64,000 bases of DNA from positions 1,612,001 to 1,676,000 of the forward strand of contig NZ_QWDD01000001.1 in assembly GCF_003722355.1 (NCBI RefSeq). The letters are read 5' to 3'. Below the pieces are notes generated by a model. The model had not been told where the DNA came from and did not search any database. It saw nothing but the letters and a program-made list of their open reading frames with translations. The DNA comes from Methylocystis hirsuta (lineage in GTDB: Bacteria > Pseudomonadota > Alphaproteobacteria > Rhizobiales > Beijerinckiaceae). Below are positions 44,875-55,186 of the stretch, piece after piece. A program made the position numbers and the translations under genes. The first letter of the stretch is position 1, and every line of letters starts with the position of its first letter.

Positions 44875-46083
44875 TCACACCCGCTCCACGATCGTCGCCG
44901 TGCCCATGCCGGCGCCGATGCAGAGCGTCACGAGCGCGGTGGATTTGCCCGTGCGCTCCAATTCGTCGATCGCAATTCCCATCAGCATGGCCCCCGTCGC
45001 GCCGAGCGGATGGCCCATGGCGATGGCGCCGCCATTGACGTTGACCTTGGCGGGATCGAGGTTGAAGGCTTCGAGGTAGCGCAGCACGACGGCGGCGAAG
45101 GCTTCGTTCACTTCGAACAGATCAATGTCGTCGATGGTCATGCCGGCGCGGTGAAGCACTTTTTTGGTCACGTCGACAGGTCCCGTCAGCATCAGCGCCG
45201 GGTCTGAACCGATATTGGCGTAGGCGCGAATCTTGACGCGAGGTTTCATGCCGTGCTTCTCGCCCGCCTTTTTCGAGCCGACGAGCACCGCCGCGGCGCC
45301 GTCGACGATGCCCGACGAATTGCCGGCATGGTGCACGTAATTCAATTTCTCGACTTCGGGATGCGCCTGAATCGCCACGGCGTCGAACCCGCCTTGTTCC
45401 GCGTAAAAGGCGAAGGCCGGCTTTAGCGCCGCGAGCGACTGCATGTCGGTTCCCGGCCGCATATGTTCGTCGCGGTCGAGCAGCGTAATGCCGTTGACGT
45501 CCTTCACCGGCACGATCGAATGTTTGAAACGACCTTCTTCCCACGCTCTCGCCGCGCGCTTTTGCGATTCAACCGCGTAGGCGTCGACGTCGTCGCGCGA
45601 GAAGCCGTATTTGGTGGCGATGAGATCCGCCGACACGCCCTGCGGCATGAAATAGGAAGGAATGGCGATCGTCGGATCGACGGGCCAGGCGCCGCCGGAC
45701 GCGCCGATGCCGACCCGGCTCATGCTCTCGACGCCGCCGCCGATCGCAAGATCATGCTGCCCGGACATGATTTCGCCGGCGGCGAAATTCACCGAGTCCA
45801 ATCCGGACGCGCAGAAGCGGTTGATCTGCACGCCGGGAACTTTGTACGAATAGCCAGACGCAATCGCCGCGGCGCGGGCGATGTCGCCGCCGGCTTCCCC
45901 AACCGGATCGACGCAGCCGAGGATGACGTCGTCGATTTCGGGACCTTCGAGCTTGTTGCGTTGCCTGACCGCCTGCAGCGCCGTGACGGCGAGGCCGAGC
46001 GAAGAGACCTCATGCAGCGAGCCGTCCAGCTTGCCGCGGCCTCGCGGCGTGCGAACGGCGTCATAGATAAAAGCGTCGGCCAT
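44875..46083 (-). CDS. Acetyl-CoA C-acyltransferase (thiolase, FadA type)
   Basis: The thiolase of beta-oxidation, 402 residues. The nucleophile Cys is in [11 protein letters not shown] (Cys91); the catalytic His is in [15 protein letters not shown] and the second Cys in [36 protein letters not shown] is a typical N-terminus for the alphaproteobacterial FadA family. ATG 46083 begins the protein; an in-frame extension to 46137 runs through intergenic repeats. It is second in the operon after the acyl-CoA dehydrogenase. Confidence 0.95.
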   Translation of the reverse strand: MADAFIYDAVRTPRGRGKLDGSLHEVSSLGLAVTALQAVRQRNKLEGPEIDDVILGCVDPVGEAGGDIARAAAIASGYSYKVPGVQINRFCASGLDSVNFAAGEIMSGQHDLAIGGGVESMSRVGIGASGGAWPVDPTIAIPSYFMPQGVSADLIATKYGFSRDDVDAYAVESQKRAARAWEEGRFKHSIVPVKDVNGITLLDRDEHMRPGTDMQSLAALKPAFAFYAEQGGFDAVAIQAHPEVEKLNYVHHAGNSSGIVDGAAAVLVGSKKAGEKHGMKPRVKIRAYANIGSDPALMLTGPVDVTKKVLHRAGMTIDDIDLFEVNEAFAAVVLRYLEAFNLDPAKVNVNGGAIAMGHPLGATGAMLMGIAIDELERTGKSTALVTLCIGAGMGTATIVERV

Positions 46084-46105
46084 ATCGTCTCCTGTAGCGG
46101 CAGTC

Positions 46106-46163
46106 GGCAGTCGGGCTTCGGCAGTAGGAAGTAACAACTGCCGACTGCCGAAATCCGACTGCC
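46106..46163. repeat. 23-bp imperfect inverted repeat between thiolase and acyl-CoA dehydrogenase genes
   Basis: Arms 46106-46128 and 46141-46163 pair at 20 of 23 positions with a 12-base loop. The word CGGCAGT recurs in the arms and once more at 46099. The structure lies inside the operon and could lower downstream expression. Confidence 0.6.
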
Positions 46164-46164
46164 C

Positions 46165-47958
46165 TTAAAACATCTCCTCGGGGAGCGACATCATCGTGTC
46201 GGCGCCGGTTGAAATGCGCGTGAGGCGCAGGCGCGTTTCCGGCAGCATGCGCTCCATATAGAAGCGCGCGGTCAACAGCTTCGCATCCATCAGTCCGGCC
46301 CGCTCAGGCTCTTGCGCCTTTATCGCCATCGCCGCCTGGGCGATCTTCACCCACATCACGCCGAGCGCGACGCGGCCGAAGAGATGCATATAGTCGTAAG
46401 AAGCGGCGCCGGCATTGTCGGGCTTCGCCATGGCGTTCTGCATCAGCCACATCGTCGCCTTTTGCAGATCGTCGAGCGCCGCCTTCACCGGCGCGGCGAA
46501 GGATTTCATCGCTTCGTCAGATTCGAACGGCGCCAACAGCTCCGCCGTGTCCTTGAAATAGGCCATGATCGCCCGGCCGCCGTCGCGCGGCAGCTTGCGG
46601 CCGACGAGGTCGAGCGCCTGGATGCCATTGGCGCCCTCGTAGATCATGCAGATGCGCGCGTCGCGAACGAACTGCTCCATGCCCCATTCGCGAATATAGC
46701 CGTGTCCGCCGAGCACCTGCTGGGCCTTGACGGTGTTTTCGAACCCCAGGTCGGTGAGCACGCCCTTGAGCACGGGCGTGAGCAGGCCGAGCCGGTCTTC
46801 CGCCGCCTGGCGCGAGGCGGCGTCGTCGGAACGATGCGCGATATCGCTGTCGAGCGCCGCCGACAGCGCAAAGCCGCGCGCCGCTTCGTTGAAGGCCTTC
46901 ATCTCGAGCAGCATCCGCCGCACGTCCGGATGCACGATGATCGGGTCGGCCGGCTTTCCGGGGTCTTTCGGACCGGAGAGCGCGCGGCCTTGCAGACGCT
47001 CCTTGGCGTATTGCGCCGCGTTCTGGTAGGCGACCTCGGACTGGGCGAGGCCTTGCATGGCCACGCCGAGCCGCGCCTCGTTCATCATCACGAACATGGC
47101 GTTCAGTCCGCGATTGGCTTCGCCGACGAGAAAGCCTTGCGCGCCGTCGTAATTCATCACGCAGGTGGCGTTGCCGTGAATGCCCATCTTTTTTTCGATG
47201 GAGCCGCAGCTGACGCCGTTGCGCGGTCCAAGCGCGCCGTCGCCGTCAACCAGGAACTTCGGCACGACAAAGAGCGAAATTCCTTTCACGCCGGCGGGCG
47301 CGCCCTCGATGCGCGCGAGCACGAGATGCACGATGTTTTCGGTCAGATCGTGCTCGCCGGCGGAGATGAAGATTTTCTGTCCGGTGATCGAATAGGAGCC
47401 GTCGCCGCGCGGCGTCGCCTTGGTCGTCAGCAGTCCAAGATCGGTGCCGCATTGCGGCTCGGTCAGATTCATCGTGCCCGACCAGCGGCCTTCCGCCATC
47501 TTCGGCACATAAAGCTTCTTCTGCTCGTCGTCGCCATGGCGCAGCAGAGCGGCGAGCGCGCCTTGCGTCAGACCCGGATACATGGCGAAGGACATATTCG
47601 CCGAGGAGGCGAACTCGTTCATCGCCATCGACAGCGTATAGGGGAGTCCCTGTCCGCCATATTCCTCCGGCACCGCCAGACTGATCCAGCCGCCTTGAGC
47701 GAAAGCGTCATGCGCCTCCTTGAAGCCGGGCGGGGTGGAGACGGAGGCGTCGTCGTGGCGCTTGCAGCCCTTTTCGTCGCCAATCTGGTTGAGCGGCGCG
47801 AGCGCCTCCTCGCAGATCTTTCCCGCCTCCAGGAGGATTTGCGACAGGACGTCCGGCGTGACGTCCGCGAAGCCTGGCAAATTGCCGAAACGCTGAAAAT
47901 TCAAGACATCATTTAGCAGGAAGAGGGTGTCGTCTACAGGCGCCTTGTAGCTCGGCAT
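46165..47958 (-). CDS. Acyl-CoA dehydrogenase (long form, DmdC/FadE-like)
   Basis: A 597-residue flavoprotein catalysing the first oxidation of beta-oxidation. The long form has an N-terminal extension (MPSYKAPVDDTLFLLNDVLN, typical of this subgroup) and a C-terminal extension. VPEEYGGQGLPYTLSMAMNE and LTEPQCGTDLGLL match the FAD-binding core. QQVLGGHGYIREWGMEQFVR then DARICMIYEGANGIQALDL holds the conserved region with the catalytic Glu. It is the first gene of the minus-strand fad cluster; its promoter lies at about 47960-48240, divergent from the PodJ-like gene. Confidence 0.95.
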   Translation of the reverse strand: MPSYKAPVDDTLFLLNDVLNFQRFGNLPGFADVTPDVLSQILLEAGKICEEALAPLNQIGDEKGCKRHDDASVSTPPGFKEAHDAFAQGGWISLAVPEEYGGQGLPYTLSMAMNEFASSANMSFAMYPGLTQGALAALLRHGDDEQKKLYVPKMAEGRWSGTMNLTEPQCGTDLGLLTTKATPRGDGSYSITGQKIFISAGEHDLTENIVHLVLARIEGAPAGVKGISLFVVPKFLVDGDGALGPRNGVSCGSIEKKMGIHGNATCVMNYDGAQGFLVGEANRGLNAMFVMMNEARLGVAMQGLAQSEVAYQNAAQYAKERLQGRALSGPKDPGKPADPIIVHPDVRRMLLEMKAFNEAARGFALSAALDSDIAHRSDDAASRQAAEDRLGLLTPVLKGVLTDLGFENTVKAQQVLGGHGYIREWGMEQFVRDARICMIYEGANGIQALDLVGRKLPRDGGRAIMAYFKDTAELLAPFESDEAMKSFAAPVKAALDDLQKATMWLMQNAMAKPDNAGAASYDYMHLFGRVALGVMWVKIAQAAMAIKAQEPERAGLMDAKLLTARFYMERMLPETRLRLTRISTGADTMMSLPEEMF

Positions 47959-48246
47959 CAACGCCTCCTTGCAAGCCGGCGCTTGGGGCCGAGCCGTCGC
48001 GCCGCGATTCTCTCGGGCTGCGTCATAGGTAGAGAGGCGCCGGCGCGGGCGCAAGCGAGCCGCGGTGCGACAATCGTGAACGCGACGGCGCTTTGGAGCC
48101 GTTTCTTAACGGCTTCTTTACTTCAATCGACGGAAAGTCACGGCGGTCGGCGGCCCGCGCCGACAGTAGCGCGCGATTCGCTCGTTCGCGTCGATTCCAC
48201 CGCGTTTTGTCCCAATTTCCACGGGTCGGTCCCGCCGGACAGCCAC

Positions 48247-51200
48247 ATGACCAAGGCGCAATTTCCTGATCAGGGTCGTCCGAATTCCGAGTCGCCCGAA
48301 GATAAGCGCGTGGCTGGACATCGGGAGGAAAATCTTCCCAACGCGGAAGAGCCACGCGACGAGAGCCGTGGCGTCGACCAAGACTCCATCTGGCGGTCGA
48401 TCGCCGCGCTGTCCAAAAGCCGTATCGAGAGTCAGCTCGGCGAGCAGCCGTCCGCGAACGCGCGGCCGATTCGCAACGCGCTGGCGGAGCTCGAATCGCG
48501 GCTCGCGCGGCTGTCGGGCGAACATCGCGGCGCTGACGTCGAGAAGACGTTGCGCGGCCTTGATCGGCATCTCGCCGAAATTGCAGGACGCCTGGACGAA
48601 AATGCGGCGCGCGGGGGCGTAGCGAAGCCGGCCATGACGTCGGGCGCCTCCGGCGGATCGCGCTTTGAGGCGCTGCAGCGCTCGATCGATTCCGTCACGC
48701 AGGGTCTGGACAGCTTTCGCGAGGACGCCGCCGAGCGCGGCGACCAGCAGCTTGTGATGATGCGACAAATCGAAAACGTCCGTCGCGAACTCCAGGATGT
48801 GGCGCAAGCGATCGGCGAACTTGCGCCGCGCGCATCGGTCGCCGCCATCGAAACGGCGATGGGCGATCTCCGCCAGGGCATCGAGTCGCAACGTGGCCGC
48901 GGCGTTCCAGACGAGACGCTCGCGCCTGCCGAGAGAATTATCGGCGAATTGCGCGCCGTGATCGAAGATCTCGATCCGACTCCCATTGTGCGTAACCTGC
49001 GCGCCGACGTCGAAACGATCGGCTTCAGGCTGGAGAAGCTGCAGAATGGAGACGTTGCGAACGCTTCGGCTGTGCGCGATCTCGCGCGCGAAACTCACGA
49101 GATCAAGGAACAGCTGACGGCGCTCATGGCGCGTCCGCTGCCGCTTGAGCGGATCGAAACACGCATCATTGACGTCACGCAACGTGTCGACGCGCTGGCG
49201 CTTTCACGTGGCGCGTCCGGCGCGGATCTCGGCGAAGTCGTCAAGGCGATCCGCTCCATCGTCGCCGCGGAGACCGGAAAGGGGCTCGAGACCTTCAACA
49301 AGCGGCTCGAACGGCTCGCGCGCAAGCTTGACGTCGTCGCCGAACAATCGGCGGCGGCCCGGTTCGATGAGATCGGCGAGCGTATCGACGAACTCGGCAA
49401 GACGCTGGCGCAGCGCATCGATCGCGGCGCCGCCGCTAATATGGCCCCCCTCGAAGCGCTCGTCACAACGCTCGCCAAAAAAATCGATACGGCGCTGGAC
49501 GGCGACAGTCACGCCTCGGCGTTCGAGGAGATCGGCCGCAGGTTCGATCGGTTCGAGTCCCGCGTCGTGGACAGCGCGCCGACGGAATCGCTCGCGCGCA
49601 TCGAGGCCATGCTTGCCGAACGGAACGCCGAACGTCAGTTCGCCGATCTCGCGCAGCGCATCGATGCGCTTCGACAGACGATCGCCGCGCGGTTGGAAAA
49701 CCCCTCGGGCGCCGGCGATTCCAAAAATTTCGCCGCTCTCGAGAATTTGGTGCGCGGCCTCGACAGAAAAATGGACGCCGCGTTCGCCGCCGACGCGCGG
49801 GATCTCGATCTGCAGGCTGTCGAGCGTCAGCTCGCGCAGCTCTCGTTCAAGATCGACCGGCTCGACGATCCATTCTCAGCGCCGAGATTTGGCGAACAGA
49901 ACGCTCGGCTCGATGACATCGTCGAGCGCCTCGACCGTATGCACGCCGCATTCGCGCAGCGGGTCGAAGACGGCGCGCGCGTCGAGAAACGAGAAGGCGA
50001 GCTGGCGGCTCTCGTCGGGTCGCTCGCCGACCGCATGAAGCAGTCGGCTGATCCCACGGCCGATGGCGGCGCGCTCAGATCGCTTGAAACTCAGATCGGC
50101 GCGCTGGCGCAGCGGCTCGAACGGCTCGACGCAGGGAGCGGCGCGCTCATCGGCTTTGAGTCGAAGATCACCGATCTTTTCGCGCGCCTGGAGGACACGC
50201 GGTCCGCAACGACGCAGGTGGCGGAGGCGGCGGTTCGCCGGGCCGCCACGGAGGTTCTCCGCGATGCGGCGGGCGTTCAGCCGGCGGCCGTGCGCGTCGC
50301 CGTGCAGCGCGAATTGAGCGAATTGCTCAGGACGCAGGACGCGAGCGGGCAGCGCACGAATGAGACGCTGACGGCGGTCCATCAAACGCTCGAGCGCGTC
50401 GTCAAACGTCTCGGCGTGTTCGATGACGAATTGACCGAGAGCCGCGGCGTCGCGCGGCGCTCGACCGATGCAGAACTCGGCGTCGAACTTTGCCGCGATG
50501 ATACGCGCGAGCCTCCGGCCGCCGCTGGCGCCAAAGACGCTGAAAGCGAAGCCCTGGCGCCGGTCGATCCGATGGAGTTCCTGCTGCCGGTCGGCGAGGT
50601 CGTGGAGCGGCGCGAGCCTTTCATTGCGCCGCCAGGACCGGAGGCCGATCAGGCCGCACATCGTAGCTCGATTCAGTCGGACTTCATCGCCGCCGCGCGC
50701 CGCGCCGCGCAAACGCCTTCGGCCGAGGCCGGTGCTCAGTCGGCCGAAGCGGCGCGCCACGCGGGACAGGCTCAAGAAAAGCCGCAGGGCGCCGCCGTGG
50801 TCAATTTCAGCGCCCTCATCCAGGACCGCAAGCGTCCGTTGCTCCTAAGCCTTGCCGCGGTCATGCTGCTGATCGGCGCCTATCAGATCGCGCGCATGGA
50901 GGGGCAGGGCGGCTTGACGGTCGGGCCGTCGCTCAGACAGCAGGAGGCGAAGGCGCCAGCCAAGGCGGTTCGGCCGGCGTTGTCGCCCGAAAAGCGGCTA
51001 GCCTCTAACAGCGTCTCGTCGCCGGCGGTCGCCCAACGTCCGACCATGCCCGGGCCGGTTCTCAAAGAACTTCCCTCGGACACGGCGTCGGCGCCCGTCG
51101 AACGACCCATCGCCGCGCAGCGGAACATCGATCCGACCCCCACCGGAACGATCGAGGCGCCGCCGCTGTCGCCCGGCGACGCCTTGGCGACGATCGAGCG

Positions 51201-51870
51201 CCTCGCCGTCGAGGGCAATCCGGCCGCCCAGTATGAAATGGGCGCGCGTCTTGTCGAGGGACGCGGCGCCGCGCGCGACGCCAAGGCGGCCGCGCATTGG
51301 TTCGAAAAAGCAGCTGAAATGGGCCAGGCGCTCGCCCAATACCGGCTGGGTTCAATGTATGAGAGGGGCGTCGGGGTGGCGCGCGACTACGCCCGCGCCA
51401 GGCAGTGGTACGAACGCGCGGCCGATTCCGGCAACGCCCGCGCCATGCATAATGTCGCCGTGCTGCTCGCCGAGGGCGGCGACGGCAAGCCGGATTACGC
51501 GGCGGCTGCAGAGTGGTTCCGTCGGGCGGCCGAATACGGCATCCGCGACAGCCAGTTCAATCTCGGCATCCTCTACGCCCGCGGCCTCGGCATCAGCCGC
51601 GATCTGCAGCAATCCTACGTGTGGTTCTCCGCCGCCGCCGACCAGGGCGACGACGACGCGGCAAAAAAGCGCGACGAAATCGGCGCCCGGCTGGATTCCA
51701 AGGAGCTTGCCGCGGCCAAGGCGCTGGCCGCCGCGTTCCGCGCCAAAACCCCGACGTCGGAGGCGAATGACGCGCCGGCGCTCAGGACGGGCGGCGGCGA
51801 GGGCGCGCGGGAGCAGACCCCGGTCAAGCCGGCGCCGAAGTCGCCTTCCGGCAAGCCGCGGGTCTCGTAA
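48247..51870 (+). CDS. PodJ-like coiled-coil protein with Sel1 repeats
   Basis: A 1207-residue polar-scaffold-like protein. Residues about 40-800 are a long helical, coiled-coil region rich in Leu/Arg/Glu heptads (LERIETRIIDVTQRVDALAL). A single membrane span lies at about 863-883 (LLLSLAAVMLLIGAYQIARM). The periplasmic side holds four Sel1-type repeats at about 978-1150 (AAQYEMGARLVEGRGAARD, ALAQYRLGSMYERGVGVARD and others). This architecture is that of alphaproteobacterial PodJ, which localises polar organelles. The start ATG 48247 follows the divergent promoter region. The C-terminal tail is Lys/Pro-rich. Confidence 0.85.
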   Translation: MTKAQFPDQGRPNSESPEDKRVAGHREENLPNAEEPRDESRGVDQDSIWRSIAALSKSRIESQLGEQPSANARPIRNALAELESRLARLSGEHRGADVEKTLRGLDRHLAEIAGRLDENAARGGVAKPAMTSGASGGSRFEALQRSIDSVTQGLDSFREDAAERGDQQLVMMRQIENVRRELQDVAQAIGELAPRASVAAIETAMGDLRQGIESQRGRGVPDETLAPAERIIGELRAVIEDLDPTPIVRNLRADVETIGFRLEKLQNGDVANASAVRDLARETHEIKEQLTALMARPLPLERIETRIIDVTQRVDALALSRGASGADLGEVVKAIRSIVAAETGKGLETFNKRLERLARKLDVVAEQSAAARFDEIGERIDELGKTLAQRIDRGAAANMAPLEALVTTLAKKIDTALDGDSHASAFEEIGRRFDRFESRVVDSAPTESLARIEAMLAERNAERQFADLAQRIDALRQTIAARLENPSGAGDSKNFAALENLVRGLDRKMDAAFAADARDLDLQAVERQLAQLSFKIDRLDDPFSAPRFGEQNARLDDIVERLDRMHAAFAQRVEDGARVEKREGELAALVGSLADRMKQSADPTADGGALRSLETQIGALAQRLERLDAGSGALIGFESKITDLFARLEDTRSATTQVAEAAVRRAATEVLRDAAGVQPAAVRVAVQRELSELLRTQDASGQRTNETLTAVHQTLERVVKRLGVFDDELTESRGVARRSTDAELGVELCRDDTREPPAAAGAKDAESEALAPVDPMEFLLPVGEVVERREPFIAPPGPEADQAAHRSSIQSDFIAAARRAAQTPSAEAGAQSAEAARHAGQAQEKPQGAAVVNFSALIQDRKRPLLLSLAAVMLLIGAYQIARMEGQGGLTVGPSLRQQEAKAPAKAVRPALSPEKRLASNSVSSPAVAQRPTMPGPVLKELPSDTASAPVERPIAAQRNIDPTPTGTIEAPPLSPGDALATIERLAVEGNPAAQYEMGARLVEGRGAARDAKAAAHWFEKAAEMGQALAQYRLGSMYERGVGVARDYARARQWYERAADSGNARAMHNVAVLLAEGGDGKPDYAAAAEWFRRAAEYGIRDSQFNLGILYARGLGISRDLQQSYVWFSAAADQGDDDAAKKRDEIGARLDSKELAAAKALAAAFRAKTPTSEANDAPALRTGGGEGAREQTPVKPAPKSPSGKPRVS

Positions 51871-51988
51871 TCCGCAAGCTCGGCTTTCGGTCATTAACGG
51901 TTCATCTACGGGATCGCACCTATTGTCCGATTGAGCGAGCCTGCCGGCGCTGCAAGCGCGGAACGTGGCTCGCCCGTAATGGGAGAGT

Positions 51989-52285
51989 ATGATGCGCAGA
52001 ACTATCGCGACGCTTATCGCGGCCCTGGCGCTTGGCGCCGCAGCGCTGACGCCGGTTGCGCCAGCGCGCGCCGATTCAGCCGGCCCGGCCATTGCGGCGG
52101 GCATTGGCGGGTTTGCGCTTGGCGCCATCACCGGCGGGGCGCTCGCCAATTCCGCGCCGCCCGTCGTCTATGCGCCTGCGCCCGTCTATGTCGCGCCGCC
52201 GCCGGTGTGCTGGGTCGAGCGCCGTCCCGTCTTCGACGAATATGGCGAGGTGATCGGCTCCCGCCCGCGCCGCGTCTGCGAGTGA
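51989..52285 (+). CDS. Small exported Ala/Pro-rich protein
   Basis: A 98-residue exported protein. The signal peptide is about 29 residues (ends ARA). A Gly/Ala-rich segment (AGIGGFALGAITGGAL) resembles a glycine-zipper membrane motif. The tail has two cysteines in PVCWVERRPVFDEYGEVIGS then PRRVCE, a pattern I recall from many Rhizobiales hypothetical proteins. GGAGAG precedes a double ATG (51989/51992). No function is known. Confidence 0.7.
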   Translation: MMRRTIATLIAALALGAAALTPVAPARADSAGPAIAAGIGGFALGAITGGALANSAPPVVYAPAPVYVAPPPVCWVERRPVFDEYGEVIGSRPRRVCE

Positions 52286-52347
52286 CGCGCTTTTCACGAC
52301 CGATGCGGCTCATGAAAAAGCCGCGTCCTTACGCTAGAATTCGCGGC

Positions 52348-53523
52348 ATGAGGGCAAATCATCTTCTGGCGGCGCTTGCCGCGCTGCTGTTTGCGGCCGC
52401 GCCGGCCCGCGCCGAATGGTCGAGCTGCCTCTCCGGTCTGCGCGCCGCTGCGGCCGGCGCCGGCGTCGGCCAGCAGACGATCGCGTCGGCGACGAATGGG
52501 CTCGCCCCCAACGACGCCGTCAGCTTCATGGACAAGCAGCCGGAGTTTACGACGCCCGTCTGGGACTATGTCGCCGGGCTCGTCGACGAGGAGCGCGTCG
52601 ACGAAGGGCGCGTGTTGCTGCATCAGCATTCCCGCGCGCTGCACGCCGCGGAAAGCCGCTATGGCGTCGACGCCCCGACCATCGTCGCGGTGTGGGGCGT
52701 CGAATCCGACTTCGGCAAGAGTTTCGGCAAGCGCCCCGTGGTGCAGAGCCTCGCGACGCTCGCCTGCGAAGCGCCGCGTCGCAACGACTATTGGCGCAAG
52801 GAATTCATCGCCGCGCTCAAAGTCCTCGACCACGGCGATATCGCGCCGGAGGAGTTCTACGGCTCCTGGGCCGGCGCCTTCGGCCACACGCAATTCATGC
52901 CGTCGACCTTTCTCGGCATGGCGGTCGATCTCGACGGCGACGGCAGGCGCAATATCGCCAGCTCGGCGGCCGACTCGCTCGGCTCGACGGCGAATTATCT
53001 GCGCAGAAGCGGCTGGCGCGCCGGCATGCCTTGGGGCTTCGAGGTGCGTCTGCCGGAAGGCTATTCCGGACCTTCCGGACGCAAGGGCCGCCAATCGATG
53101 GGCTTCTGGCAGTCGCGCGGCGTGACGCGCCTCGACGGCGGCGGCCTCGGCGAGGGAACTGCGGCGCTGCTGCTGCCGGCGGGGCGCAACGGTCCCGCGT
53201 TCCTGGTGACGAAAAATTTCGACGCGGTCTACGCCTATAACGCCTCCGAATCTTACGCGCTGGCGATCTGCGTCCTGTCCGACAGGCTGCGCGGCCGGCC
53301 GGGCATTCAGACGCCATGGCCGACCGACGATCCGGGCCTCTCGCGCGCCGAGCGCCGCGAATTGCAAGCGCTTCTGACCCGCAGCGGCTATGACGTCGGC
53401 GAGTCCGACGGAGTCATCGGCACGAAGACCAAAGAGGCGATCGCCGATTTCCAGTCGCGCGCCGGCTTGCAGCGCAATGGCCGCGCCGGCCTAAAGGTTC
53501 TTAACGCCTTGCGCGGACGATAG
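52348..53523 (+). CDS. MltB-type lytic murein transglycosylase with peptidoglycan-binding domain
   Basis: A 391-residue exported lytic transglycosylase of family GH103. The signal peptide is MRANHLLAALAALLFAAAPA followed by RA. The catalytic Glu is in VAVWGVESDFGKSFG (about 119). SWAGAFGHTQFMPSTFLGMA and DLDGDGRRNI are the MltB signature; a C-terminal PG_binding_1 repeat (SDGVIGTKTKEAIADFQSRA) anchors it to murein. The ATG at 52348 begins the signal peptide; an ATG at 52303 is also open. Its last 33 bases overlap the convergent AI-2E-family gene. Confidence 0.92.
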   Translation: MRANHLLAALAALLFAAAPARAEWSSCLSGLRAAAAGAGVGQQTIASATNGLAPNDAVSFMDKQPEFTTPVWDYVAGLVDEERVDEGRVLLHQHSRALHAAESRYGVDAPTIVAVWGVESDFGKSFGKRPVVQSLATLACEAPRRNDYWRKEFIAALKVLDHGDIAPEEFYGSWAGAFGHTQFMPSTFLGMAVDLDGDGRRNIASSAADSLGSTANYLRRSGWRAGMPWGFEVRLPEGYSGPSGRKGRQSMGFWQSRGVTRLDGGGLGEGTAALLLPAGRNGPAFLVTKNFDAVYAYNASESYALAICVLSDRLRGRPGIQTPWPTDDPGLSRAERRELQALLTRSGYDVGESDGVIGTKTKEAIADFQSRAGLQRNGRAGLKVLNALRGR

Positions 53524-54687
53524 CGCTGGCGACGTCTCCACATTGAAGTCGGGCTCGGCGGCCGTTTCGTTGACCAATTTGAGGTCGTCGGCGATCCAGG
53601 CCTTCGTCAGCTCCCAAACGACGGCGAGCACGACCGGCCCCGCAAACAGGCCGGCGATGCCATGCGCGAGAACGCCGCCGATCACGCCCACGAAAATCAC
53701 CGGTATCGGCGTCGACAGCCCATGCGCGAAAATGAAGGGCTTCAGCACGTTGTCCACGTAATTGACGCTGAGCATGCAGACCGTCAGCGCCAGCGCCGGC
53801 CCGGTCGCCAAGGTCGTCCACGCCCAGAAGATGACAGGCGCCACGACGAGCAACGGCCCGATCTGAATAATGCCGAGAACGAGAATGGCGATCGTCAGCA
53901 GGCTCGCGCCCGGCACGTCGGCGAGATACATGCCGGCGCCGCCAACGACGGCCTGCAAGAGCGACAGGCCCATGACGCCGCGCGACACCGCGTTGATCGT
54001 CGCGCCGGCGAGATCGACGAATTTCTCGCCGCTGGAAGGATCGATGCGCCGCGACAGCGCGCGCGCTCCTGCGAGCATTTGCGGCGCGGCGGCGAGAATG
54101 AAGCCCATGAGCAGGACGGAGACGAGAAATTTGAGCGTTCCCGCGCCGGCGCTCTTCGCCATTTCGAGCAAGAATTCCCCGGCGGGCTTCAGCTGCGGCA
54201 AAACTTGGGTGAAGGCGCTGCGCAGATTGGTCGAGGCCAGCAGCCAGAAGGAATAGAGCTGCTCGCCGACGAACGGCCAGTCCTTGATCGAGGCGGGTGG
54301 CGGCGGGACGGCGATATCGCCGGTTTCAATGCCCGCCATCACCGCCTTGATGGGGTCGATGGCGCCCACCGCCATCCAGGTGACGGGCCCGATGATCAGC
54401 ACGAGGCCCGCAATCGTCATCAAGACGGCGGCGGTTATTGGCCGGCCGCCCAATATTTCGGCCACCACGCGAAAGATCGGATAGAGCGCCACGGCGAGCA
54501 CGACGCTCCACAGAATAATCGCCGCGAAAGGGAGGACGATGATGAAGGTCCAGTAGATCAGCGCGCCGATCGCGAACAGGCGGATCGCCAGCTCGATGAC
54601 CAGCGCGTTGAAGCGGCGGTCGGAGCCGTTAAGGCCATTGGTCGGATCATTCACCGGCGTTCTCTTGTCATCCCGCGACTTTTGCAT
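53491..54687 (-). CDS. AI-2E family transporter (YdiK/TqsA/PerM family)
   Basis: A 398-residue inner-membrane protein with about eight spans. The PerM-family C-terminal half contains GVMGLSLLQAVVGGAGMYLA, ILVLGIIQIGPLLVVAPVIF, and the final block TPIPVIFVGVIGGVLAHGIA then GLFAGPVVLAVVWELTKAW. Members are described as AI-2 exporters, as Na+/H+ antiporters or as unknown permeases; the substrate is not decidable. The 3' end overlaps the 3' end of the lytic transglycosylase gene by 33 bases. ATG 54687 is the preferred start. Confidence 0.88.
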   Translation of the reverse strand: MQKSRDDKRTPVNDPTNGLNGSDRRFNALVIELAIRLFAIGALIYWTFIIVLPFAAIILWSVVLAVALYPIFRVVAEILGGRPITAAVLMTIAGLVLIIGPVTWMAVGAIDPIKAVMAGIETGDIAVPPPPASIKDWPFVGEQLYSFWLLASTNLRSAFTQVLPQLKPAGEFLLEMAKSAGAGTLKFLVSVLLMGFILAAAPQMLAGARALSRRIDPSSGEKFVDLAGATINAVSRGVMGLSLLQAVVGGAGMYLADVPGASLLTIAILVLGIIQIGPLLVVAPVIFWAWTTLATGPALALTVCMLSVNYVDNVLKPFIFAHGLSTPIPVIFVGVIGGVLAHGIAGLFAGPVVLAVVWELTKAWIADDLKLVNETAAEPDFNVETSPALSSAQGVKNL

Positions 54688-54822
54688 CGCAATAGAGTGA
54701 AGACTTGGCAGAGTGAAGACTTGGCGGGCGTCTGACAAGAGGAGCGGTTTGCGCGTCGGGAGGGTCGGTTCTGGGCGAACCGCAACTCGCCGAACGCCAG
54801 CCGAAGCCCTGCGGCGTTACCC

Positions 54823-55023
54823 CTAATAGTCGCCGCTTCCAACCAAAGGATGAATGCCGCCGGCGCCGCCGCGATCGGCGTTTTGCCGATTGCGCTTGCT
54901 GGATTTGGCGGCTTGGTCCGATTTTGAGGCCGAAGCGGATTTGCCGGCGGATTTCGAGGACGCCGCGGAGGCAGGCGGCGCAGCAATTGCGCAAGCGAGA
55001 ATCAATGCAAGAATGTAACGCAT
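54823..55023 (-). CDS. Small exported Ser/Lys-rich protein
   Basis: A 66-residue secreted protein: the signal peptide MRYILALILACAIAAPPASA is cut before a basic Ser/Ala/Lys-rich stretch ending GGIHPLVGSGDY. The mature part looks disordered. The start has a purine-rich upstream region. It is separated from RNase D by a divergent promoter area. No family recognised. Confidence 0.6.
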   Translation of the reverse strand: MRYILALILACAIAAPPASAASSKSAGKSASASKSDQAAKSSKRNRQNADRGGAGGIHPLVGSGDY

Positions 55024-55186
55024 GGGGTTACTCCCTGGGCCAGGAGGCGCATCGACCAGGGCCCGGCCATTAGGTAGCACAATTCGCCGCGCAGGCGAGC
55101 GAGTCGGGCGCGAACCCGCAGCGCTTCGACAAGCCTTGCGCATTCTGCGATAGACTGTCCGCTTAACATCGAAAGATTCGAGCCGC

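Noticed and set aside
46312..47916. A 530-codon frame antisense to the acyl-CoA dehydrogenase
   Set aside because: Same codon-mirror effect; no start signal and low-complexity His/Arg-rich translation.
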